This document shows, piece by piece, positions 15,418 to 21,312 of a stretch of DNA of 21,312 bases. The notes beneath the pieces are model-generated. The model saw only the letters and a list, made by a program, of their open reading frames with translations. It was not told the origin of the DNA and searched no databases. How positions within the stretch are numbered: the stretch's first letter is position 1; every line of letters begins with the position of its first letter. The position numbers and the translations under genes were made by a program. Source of the DNA: JAUASV01 sp047605685 (GTDB taxonomy: Bacteria; Actinomycetota; Actinomycetes; Actinomycetales; Microbacteriaceae); assembly GCA_047605685.1 (NCBI GenBank), contig JASGFF010000043.1, positions 1-21,312 on the forward strand, read 5' to 3'.

Positions 15418-16953
15418 ATGCGCGTCGGCATCATCGCCGAGACCGCTGACGGCGAGACCCGCGTCGCCGCCACGCCGAACACCGTCACCCAGCTGGTGAG
15501 GCTCGGCTACGACGTCGTCGTGGAGAGCGGCGCAGGCTCGCGGTCCTCCTATCCCGACGCGGACTACATCGCCGGCAGCGGGACGATCGGCTCGACGGAG
15601 GATGCTTGGAGCGCCGACGTCGTGCTCGCGATCAACGCGCCATCCGACGACGAGCTCGCACGACTCCGCGACGGAGCAACGCTAATCGCATGGCTTTCGC
15701 CGGGTCTGAACCCGGCGCTCGTCGACAAGCTCGTCGCGCTGCCGATCACGGCCCTCGCAGTGGACGCCGTCCCGCGCATCTCGCGCGCGCAGTCGATGGA
15801 CGTGCTCTCCTCCACGGCCAACATCGCCGGCTACCGCGCCGTCGTGGAGGCGGCGAACGAGTTCGGCCGCTTCTTCACCGGCCAGGTCACCGCGGCCGGC
15901 AAAGTGCCCCCGGCGAAGGTGCTCATCGCCGGTGCCGGCGTCGCGGGCCTCGCCGCCATCGGCGCCGCCTCCTCGCTCGGCGCGATCGTCCGCGCGACCG
16001 ACCCCCGGCCGGAGGTCGCCGACCAGGTCAAGTCGATCGGCGGTGCCTATCTGCCGGTCGAGGTCGCCGTCGAGCAGTCGACCGACGGCTACGCGAAGAC
16101 GACCAGCGCCGACTACGACGCGGCCGCCGCGAAGCTCTACAGCGACCAGGCCCAAGAGGTCGACATCATCATCACGACGGCGAACGTCCCCGGCCGGAAG
16201 GCGCCGATTCTCATCACGGCCGCCGACGTCGCCGCCATGCGATCCGGCTCGGTCATCGTCGACCTTGCCGCGGCAAACGGCGGGAACGTCGAGGGCACCG
16301 TTCCCGGCGAGAAGGTCGTCACCTCGAACGGGGTCACGATCATCGGCTACACCGACCTCGCCCGTCGCCTGCCGGCGCAGGCGTCGCAGCTCTACGGGCA
16401 GAACCTCGTCAACCTGCTGAAGCTCCTCACCCCCGGCAGGGACGGCGTGCTCGTCCTGGATCACGAGGACACGGTGCAGCGAGCGATCACGGTCGCGCGG
16501 AACGGCGAGAGGCTCTACCCGCCGCCACCGATCTCCGTCTCGGCCGCACCGGCCCGGGCCTCGGAGAGGGTGGCCCCGGAACCCGCCGAGAAGAAGGCGT
16601 TCCCGGTGGCCGGCCGTATCGCGCTCATCACGGTCGGCCTGCTCGCCCTGCTGGCCGTCGACGCCATCGCGCCGGCTCCGCTGCCGCAGCACATCACGGT
16701 GCTCGCGCTCTCCGTGGTGATCGGCTTCTACGTCATCGGCAAGGTCGCGCACGCGTTGCACACGCCGCTGATGAGCGTCACGAACGCGATCTCCGGCGTC
16801 GTGGTGGTCGGTGCCATGCTGCAGCTCACCACGGACGACTGGGCCGTGCGCATCCTCGCGTTCGCGGCCGCGCTCCTGGTCTCCATCAACATCTTCGGCG
16901 GCTTCGCCGTCACCCGGCGGATGCTCCGCATGTTCCAGAAGGACGCCCGATGA
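15418..16953 (+). CDS. pntA: Proton-translocating NAD(P) transhydrogenase, alpha subunit
   Basis: A 511-residue protein with both parts of the alpha subunit in one chain, as in E. coli. Many actinomycetes split it into PntAa and PntAb. Residues 1-370 are the NAD(H)-binding domain: ETRVAATP at 13-20, and the dinucleotide motif AGAGVAGLAA at 171-180. A proline- and alanine-rich linker (about 368-395) leads to four membrane helices near 400-500, with HALHTPLMSVTNAISG in the middle. GAAGGAGA precedes the ATG. The stop overlaps the start of pntB as ATGA. The enzyme uses the proton gradient to make NADPH from NADH, which would support NADPH-dependent steps such as the FprA-like reductase. Its place in a catabolic cluster is notable. 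Confidence 0.96.
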   Translation: MRVGIIAETADGETRVAATPNTVTQLVRLGYDVVVESGAGSRSSYPDADYIAGSGTIGSTEDAWSADVVLAINAPSDDELARLRDGATLIAWLSPGLNPALVDKLVALPITALAVDAVPRISRAQSMDVLSSTANIAGYRAVVEAANEFGRFFTGQVTAAGKVPPAKVLIAGAGVAGLAAIGAASSLGAIVRATDPRPEVADQVKSIGGAYLPVEVAVEQSTDGYAKTTSADYDAAAAKLYSDQAQEVDIIITTANVPGRKAPILITAADVAAMRSGSVIVDLAAANGGNVEGTVPGEKVVTSNGVTIIGYTDLARRLPAQASQLYGQNLVNLLKLLTPGRDGVLVLDHEDTVQRAITVARNGERLYPPPPISVSAAPARASERVAPEPAEKKAFPVAGRIALITVGLLALLAVDAIAPAPLPQHITVLALSVVIGFYVIGKVAHALHTPLMSVTNAISGVVVVGAMLQLTTDDWAVRILAFAAALLVSINIFGGFAVTRRMLRMFQKDAR

Positions 16954-18368
16954 CTCTCGACCCGACCTCCGCGATCGCCGCCGCCGCGTACCTCGTCGCC
17001 GCGATCCTGTTCATACTCGCCCTCGGCGGACTCTCGAAGCAGGAGACCGCCCGCGGCGGCGTCGGCTACGGGGTCGCCGGGATGACCATCGCCATCCTGG
17101 CCACGCTGGCGCTGGTCCTCGCGGGCCGTGCCTGGCTCGGCGTCGTCCTCCTCATCGCGGCGCTCGTCATCGGCGGCGCGATCGGCCTCTGGCGTGCAGC
17201 GCGCGTCGAAATGACCGGGATGCCGCAGTTCATCGCGCTGATGCACTCCTTCGTTGGTCTCGCCGCGGTCCTGGTCGGCTGGAACGGCACCCTGGAGGGC
17301 GAGTCGACGATAGCGAGCGAGCTGATCGGCATTCACCGGGCCGAGGTCTTCATCGGCGTCTTCATCGGCGCGGTGACGTTCACCGGCTCGATCATCGCCT
17401 TCCTGAAGCTCTCGGAGCGGCTGCGATCCGCTCCGCTCGTCCTGCCGAGTCGGAACTGGCTGAACCTTGCGGCGCTCGTCGTCGTCGTCGGCTTCACCAT
17501 CTGGTTCGTCACCAGCGCGCAGCTCTGGCTTCTCATCGCCGTCACCGTCGTCGCCCTGCTCCTCGGCCTGCACCTCGTCGCCTCCATCGGCGGCGGCGAC
17601 ATGCCCGTCGTCATCTCGATGCTGAACAGCTACTCCGGGTGGGCCGCGGCCGCCAGCGGCTTCCTGCTGGACAACGACCTCCTCATCGTCACCGGAGCGC
17701 TGGTCGGCTCGAGCGGTGCCTACCTCAGCTACATCATGTGCAAGGCGATGAACCGGTCGTTCGTCAATGTCATCCTCGGCGGCTACGGCATCGCGGCACC
17801 CGCGAAGAAAGGCGACGAAGAGCAGGGCGAGATCCACGAGATCGGCGCGACCGAGGTCGCGTCCGCCCTCGCGGAGGCCAAATCGGTGATCATCACGCCC
17901 GGGTTCGGCATGGCCGTCGCCCAGGCGCAGTACCCGGTCGCCGAGCTCACCCGGCAACTGCGAGACCGCGGCGTCGAGGTGCGCTTCGGGATTCACCCGG
18001 TCGCCGGTCGGCTCCCGGGCCACATGAACGTGCTGCTCGCCGAGGCGAAGGTGCCCTACGACATCGTCCTCGAGATGGACGAGGTCAACGAGGACTTCAC
18101 CTCGACCTCCGTCGTCCTCGTCATCGGCGCGAACGACACGGTGAACCCCTCGGCAGCGGAGGAACCCGGCTCCCCTATCGCCGGCATGCCCGTCCTCCAC
18201 GTCTGGGAGGCCGAGGAGGTCATCGTCTTCAAGCGCTCGATGGCCGCCGGCTACGCGGGCGTCCAGAATCCCCTCTTCTATCGCGACAACACTCGTATGC
18301 TCTTCGGCGACGCGAAGGAGAGGGTCGAAGAGATCGTCCGCGAGCTCTCGGCGGTCGCTGCACGCTGA
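16950..18368 (+). CDS. pntB: Proton-translocating NAD(P) transhydrogenase, beta subunit
   Basis: A 472-residue membrane protein, start set by the ATGA overlap with pntA; the same frame is open far upstream but that part shadows pntA. About nine hydrophobic segments fill residues 5-280, with QFIALMHSFVGLAAVLVGW near 93-111 containing the conserved membrane His99. The NADP(H)-binding domain starts near 300: ITPGFGMAVAQAQYPV (315-330), GIHPVAGRLPGHMN (347-360), VIGANDTVNP (391-400) and KRSMAAGYAG (428-437). All expected motifs are present. It forms the proton channel with the membrane part of PntA. Confidence 0.96.
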   Translation: MTLDPTSAIAAAAYLVAAILFILALGGLSKQETARGGVGYGVAGMTIAILATLALVLAGRAWLGVVLLIAALVIGGAIGLWRAARVEMTGMPQFIALMHSFVGLAAVLVGWNGTLEGESTIASELIGIHRAEVFIGVFIGAVTFTGSIIAFLKLSERLRSAPLVLPSRNWLNLAALVVVVGFTIWFVTSAQLWLLIAVTVVALLLGLHLVASIGGGDMPVVISMLNSYSGWAAAASGFLLDNDLLIVTGALVGSSGAYLSYIMCKAMNRSFVNVILGGYGIAAPAKKGDEEQGEIHEIGATEVASALAEAKSVIITPGFGMAVAQAQYPVAELTRQLRDRGVEVRFGIHPVAGRLPGHMNVLLAEAKVPYDIVLEMDEVNEDFTSTSVVLVIGANDTVNPSAAEEPGSPIAGMPVLHVWEAEEVIVFKRSMAAGYAGVQNPLFYRDNTRMLFGDAKERVEEIVRELSAVAAR

Positions 18369-18511
18369 TGCCGATCCGCGATGCGGGAGCCTGCGCGGCG
18401 AGGCGCTCGGGCGATGCACCCGGGTGAGACATGGACGAGCAGGTCCTCACACCACGATCGATCCGACCCGCCGCCGACCGCACCACCCGCACCACACGCC
18501 TGAGAGGCAGC

Positions 18512-19261
18512 ATGTCCCCCGTCACTCGCATCGAAGACCACGTCCCCGGCGATGGGAGTGAACGGCTCGTCATCCCGCTCGGGGACAGCATCACCCAGGG
18601 CCAGATCGGGGCCGACTGGGTGGGCAGTCTCGCCGAGCGCTACGCGGGAGACGACACTGCCTTCGTCAACGCCGGTGTGAACGGCAATCTCGCCTGGAAT
18701 GTGCTGCAACGCCTCGACGCCGTCATCGCCGCCCGGCCGGCGATCGTCACGCTGCTGATCGGGACGAACGATGTCAGTGGCGCTCGCAGTGCCGAGATGG
18801 CCGCCCTGTACCGGCAGCAGCAGGGGATCCCGCGCGCTCCGACCGCCGACTGGTTCGAGGAGAACGTCGCAGCCATCCTCGATCGGATGCGCTTTGAAAC
18901 CGACGCCCGGATCGCGCTGCTGGAGATCCCCCTCGCCGGCGAGCGCCTCGATGAAGAGCCGAACCTCACCGTGCTCGCCTACAACGGCATCCTGCATCGT
19001 CTCGCCGCCGACCGCGGCATCGAGGTGCTGCCCGTGTTCGACCGCCTGGCTGCGGTGCTGCCGGCCGGTGCAACCCCGCCCCCCTTCGCAATCGACATCG
19101 CGCAGACGATCCAGGCAGCGACCGATCACGCGCGCGGCCGGTCCTGGGATGAGATCTCGGCGAGCAACGGCCTCAGCCTCCTGATCGACCAGGTGCACCT
19201 TAACGATCGCGCAGGCGGCATCGTCGCCGACCTCGTCGCGGGCTTCCTCGACGAGGCGTAG
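18512..19261 (+). CDS. SGNH/GDSL-family hydrolase
   Basis: A 249-residue esterase- or lipase-like protein. The nucleophile Ser26 is in PLGDSITQG (block I). Asn57 or Asn59 in NAGVNGN lies at the block II position, block III is GTND (84-87), and Asp226 with His229 in DQVHLND complete the triad. There is no signal peptide, so the enzyme is probably cytosolic. The frame is open to an ATG at 18431, but the extra 27 residues are low-complexity and AGAGG stands five bases before ATG 18512, so the shorter form is preferred. It lies 143 bases after pntB and may be in the same transcript. It could cleave an ester made in the pathway; nothing identifies the substrate. Confidence 0.85.
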   Translation: MSPVTRIEDHVPGDGSERLVIPLGDSITQGQIGADWVGSLAERYAGDDTAFVNAGVNGNLAWNVLQRLDAVIAARPAIVTLLIGTNDVSGARSAEMAALYRQQQGIPRAPTADWFEENVAAILDRMRFETDARIALLEIPLAGERLDEEPNLTVLAYNGILHRLAADRGIEVLPVFDRLAAVLPAGATPPPFAIDIAQTIQAATDHARGRSWDEISASNGLSLLIDQVHLNDRAGGIVADLVAGFLDEA

Positions 19262-19584
19262 CGACTACTGCTCGAAGCGGTCTGAACGGTCATGGGATGC
19301 TCCTTCACGTTCGGGTTCCGGCGGGCTCCGCGGCCCCGGAATCGGTGACGGACTCGATCGTTCCCGGTGGCGGGCGGCAGCGGATCGTCCGCACGGACCG
19401 GCTTGGCTACTGCGGACGCGCTACTCGCGGGCGATCCCCGCACGGGAGGATCGAGGGCCTGGCGGCGACCGCGAACCCAGCCGTGCGCCGCTGAGTTCGG
19501 CGTGACCGGTGCCAGAGGCGGCCTGGTCGATGGTGTGCTTCCGCCGGATGGCTCCTCGCCTTCGCAGGCGGCAGTGCAGGCCAG

Positions 19585-19886
19585 GTGCCGACGGGGACCC
19601 AGCAGACCCTCGCCGTGCTGCGCGTCGGCGCGGACACCGCGCACGCGGGACGCATCGGTGATCTCGTGGCCGGCCTACGGGCAGCGGGCCTGATCGTCGC
19701 AACGGGCCTGGGTGGGACAGGCCCGGACGATTTCGCCGGACGATTTCGAAGGGATGCTCCCCCATGCCGACAGGCGTCGCCACGTACCGGACCGTGCAGG
19801 AGGCGCTGGCGAACGTGCATCGCCACGGGCAGGGCCGGGCCTCCGTCACGCTCGCCGTCGACGAGAGCGCCGCTTCCGTCGGCGGC
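19585..19886 (+). pseudogene. Probable remnant of a NarL-type sensor histidine kinase
   Basis: Two short pieces in different frames resemble consecutive parts of a HisKA_3/HATPase kinase. TLAVLRVGADTAHAG followed by LVAGLRAAGLIVATGL (about 19609-19710) recalls the region after the phospho-accepting helix. In another frame, ATYRTVQEALANVHRHG (from 19779) is the ATP-binding N-box. A frameshift and probably other small changes lie between them, near a 13-base tandem duplication. The 5' part and the rest of the ATPase domain are missing. Resemblance is by eye, so the assignment is moderate; the N-box piece is the firmer half. Confidence 0.5.
19723..19748 (+). repeat. Perfect 13-base tandem duplication
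   Basis: CCGGACGATTTCG occurs twice back to back (19723-19735, 19736-19748). Thirteen is not a multiple of three, so the duplication shifts the frame inside the kinase remnant, although removing one copy does not by itself rejoin the two recognisable pieces. Confidence 0.9.
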
Positions 19887-19927
19887 ATGCTGCGGACCGG
19901 GGCCGGCGAGCACACCCTCTCCCCGAC

Positions 19928-19950
19928 GGCCGTCGGTTCGCCGCACGGCC
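19928..19950 (-). terminator. Possible hairpin after the second 7Fe ferredoxin
   Basis: GGCCGT and ACGGCC form a six-pair stem with an 11-base loop, 13 bases beyond the ferredoxin stop codon. Short and without a T tract, so only a weak candidate. Confidence 0.25.
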
Positions 19951-19963
19951 TGTCGCGAACGAC

Positions 19964-20287
19964 TCAGGACCGCGGAAGCGCGGCGACGTAATCGGCGTCG
20001 TGATCGATCTTGCCGAGCTTGCGGCCGCCCTTGCGGGGGTCGACGCCCTCGAGCTTCTCGAAGAACTGAGCGTTGACGTCCACGAACTTCTCGTCATCGC
20101 CTTCGAGCTCGTCGTCGTAGCGAATGGCCTGCTGCGGGCACACCGGCTCGCAGGCCCCGCAGTTGATGCACAGGTCGGCGTTGATGTACATCATGCGTTC
20201 GCCCTCGAACAGGCAGTCAGCGGGGCAGACCTGGATGCAGCTCCGGTCTTTGACGTCGACACACGCCTCGGTGACCACGAAGGCCAT
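19964..20287 (-). CDS. Second 7Fe ferredoxin ([3Fe-4S][4Fe-4S])
   Basis: A 107-residue paralogue of the ferredoxin at 2567, with the same eight-cysteine pattern (Cys9, 17, 21, 25, 40, 43, 46, 50) and the same VVTEACVDV opening. It differs mostly in the tail, where it has a charged EGVDPRKGGRK stretch. The open frame reaches 20368, but ATG 20287 gives the exact family start and has AGAGGA upstream. It is divergent from the P450 at 20445, with 157 bases between, so it may be that enzyme's electron donor. Reductases for it would have to come from elsewhere, for example the pair at 1307-4211. Confidence 0.93.
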   Translation of the reverse strand: MAFVVTEACVDVKDRSCIQVCPADCLFEGERMMYINADLCINCGACEPVCPQQAIRYDDELEGDDEKFVDVNAQFFEKLEGVDPRKGGRKLGKIDHDADYVAALPRS

Positions 20288-20444
20288 GGCTTCCTCTTTT
20301 CCCGAACATCCTTGTGCGAGCCTCGCGCTCTGGACAATGACCGTCCGGCGCGAATACACTGAAATCAACTTCTAAGCGTTGGGACTCAAATCTAACACGA
20401 CGAAGGCCGTGTGACCACTGCCGTTCACTGACCAGGAGCGATCG
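20288..20444. promoter_or_regulatory. Divergent promoter region, ferredoxin and P450
   Basis: These 157 bases must hold promoters for both the ferredoxin (minus) and the P450 (plus). The middle (20350-20400) is AT-richer than its surroundings. I see no convincing -35/-10 pair and no copy of the TGTTCNNTAWNNNNAAAC element. Confidence 0.4.
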
Positions 20445-21312
20445 ATGACGATGACATCCTCCCCCTTCTCCATCCGTCGGACCGATCCATACAGCCCACC
20501 GGAGGAACATCGGCGCCTGCAGCACGAGGAGCCGGTGGCCCGCGTCGAGTCCGCGGAACAGCGGCGCCACATCTGGACCATTGCGAAGCACGAGGACGTG
20601 CGTGCCGTGCTCGGCGACACCCGGTTCAGCTCGGACCGCTCGAACCCGCACCATCCGGCCCACATGGCATATAACCCGGGCACGCACGCCGGAGCCCTGA
20701 TCGAGATGGACCCCCCGGAGCACGGCATCGTACGCGGGCGCGTCATGAACGAGTTCACCGTGAAGAAGGTCGCTGCAATGCGTCCCCGGGTCGAGGAGGT
20801 CGTGACTACGACGATCGACGCGATGCTCGCGAGCGGGACGTCCGGTGACCTCGTCGAGCTGCTGTCGCTGCCCGTCCCGTCCACCGTCATCGCCGAGCTC
20901 CTCGGCGTTCCGTACCAGGATCACCGGTTCTTCCAGGACAACAGCGCCAAGTTCACCGAGCACGAGGCGCCCCAGGAAGAGAAGGTCGCCGCCATCCAGG
21001 CGTTGCGCTCCTACATCGCGGGCCTGGTCGACGACCGGCTTCAGAGCCCGGGCGAGGACATCCTCAGCCGCCAGATCGCGGCGGGTGCCAGCCGCGAGGA
21101 GGCGATCGGTCTCGGGTTCCTGCTGCTCATCGCCGGCCACGAGACGACGGCGAACATGATCTCACTGAGCATCATGACGCTCCTGGACAAGCCAGACCTC
21201 CTGCAGCAGCTGCGCGACCGCCCGGAGCTGCTGCCCGGCGCCGTGGAGGAGCTGCTGCGCTACTTCACGATCGCCGGCGAGTCCGGCGGGCTGCGGCTCG
21301 CCGTCGACGACA
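20445..21312 (+). CDS. Cytochrome P450, CYP105-like (3' end outside window)
   Basis: The frame is open for 289 residues to the window edge. After a start preceded by AGGAG, the order is typical of actinomycete CYP105-type enzymes: HEDVRAVLGDTRFSSDRS near 49-66, then MDPPEH near 88-93. The I-helix motif LLIAGHETTANMIS is near 227-240, and ExxR is EELLR at 268-272. The heme Cys loop is beyond the window, so the gene cannot be called intact. CYP105 members hydroxylate varied drugs, terpenoids and macrolides and usually take electrons from small ferredoxins. It differs from the P450 at 8394 in its I-helix (AGHETT against AGQETT). The divergent 7Fe ferredoxin is the likely partner. Confidence 0.93.
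   Translation, partial: MTMTSSPFSIRRTDPYSPPEEHRRLQHEEPVARVESAEQRRHIWTIAKHEDVRAVLGDTRFSSDRSNPHHPAHMAYNPGTHAGALIEMDPPEHGIVRGRVMNEFTVKKVAAMRPRVEEVVTTTIDAMLASGTSGDLVELLSLPVPSTVIAELLGVPYQDHRFFQDNSAKFTEHEAPQEEKVAAIQALRSYIAGLVDDRLQSPGEDILSRQIAAGASREEAIGLGFLLLIAGHETTANMISLSIMTLLDKPDLLQQLRDRPELLPGAVEELLRYFTIAGESGGLRLAVDD

Larger units (their letters stand above)
19262..19963. other. 700-base stretch without an intact gene
   Basis: Between the GDSL gene and the second ferredoxin no intact coding region was recognised. The first 320 bases hold one orphan start-like site on the minus strand (AAGGAG followed by ATG at 19293, reading into the end of the GDSL gene) and otherwise nothing I can name. From about 19585 the DNA resembles a broken histidine-kinase gene, described separately. 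The region looks like a scar of gene loss. Confidence 0.6.

Noticed and set aside
15606..16949. N-terminal extension of pntB, giving a 920-residue frame
   Set aside because: The extension is an arginine-rich shadow of pntA; the ATGA overlap at 16950 gives the correct family start.
18431..18511. ATG at 18431 as start of the GDSL hydrolase
   Set aside because: The extra residues are Arg/Thr-rich without family resemblance, and a better ribosome site precedes ATG 18512; not fully excluded.

Overview
The window is GC-rich throughout, has GTG as well as ATG starts, and uses GC-ending codons. Its families (7Fe and 3Fe-4S ferredoxins, bacterial P450s, an FprA-type reductase, an Mrp ATPase without the CPxC motif, an SCP-x-like thiolase beside a DUF35/OB protein) point to an actinomycete, probably a soil-type catabolic strain. 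I cannot name a genus. No RNA gene, CRISPR array, insertion sequence or replication origin was seen.

Layout. 1-581 is the 3' part of an IclR-family regulator, followed by a hairpin and a short-chain dehydrogenase gene reduced by two internal deletions (724-1110). A clear sigma70-like promoter at 1222-1250 drives a plus-strand redox operon (1307-5379): a FAD/NAD ferredoxin reductase, a 7Fe ferredoxin, an FprA/adrenodoxin-reductase-type reductase and an Mrp-type Fe-S carrier ATPase. It converges on a minus-strand operon (9689-5400) in the order P450, 3Fe-4S ferredoxin, DUF35 zinc-ribbon/OB protein, thiolase, CaiB-type CoA-transferase, with three ATGA overlaps. Upstream on the same strand lie a DHA2 multidrug-type transporter, a classical SDR and an aldehyde dehydrogenase (13881-9898), with hairpin terminators after the transporter and after the dehydrogenase. 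Divergent from the transporter, a cyclase-family metal hydrolase is followed by the proton-translocating transhydrogenase genes pntA and pntB and an SGNH/GDSL hydrolase (14335-19261). A 700-base gap holds what looks like a decayed histidine-kinase gene. The window ends with a second 7Fe ferredoxin divergent from a CYP105-like P450 that runs off the right edge.

How the genes may work together (inference). The set reads as a catabolic cluster for a hydrophobic, possibly cyclic or terpenoid-like compound: uptake or efflux by the MFS protein, P450 hydroxylation, oxidation by SDR and ALDH to an acid, CoA activation by the CaiB-type enzyme and thiolytic or retro-aldol cleavage by the thiolase/DUF35 pair, with the cyclase-family and GDSL enzymes hydrolysing a lactone, amide or ester. 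Two reductases, three ferredoxins, the Fe-S carrier and PntAB would supply electrons and reducing power. The substrate cannot be told from sequence.

The most notable unlisted structure is an 18-bp motif, TGTTCNNTAWNNNNAAAC, found upstream of the P450 operon, the transporter and the cyclase, with its left half sitting on the start region of the reductase promoter. It may be the operator of the IclR regulator at the left edge and would tie four transcription units into one regulon.
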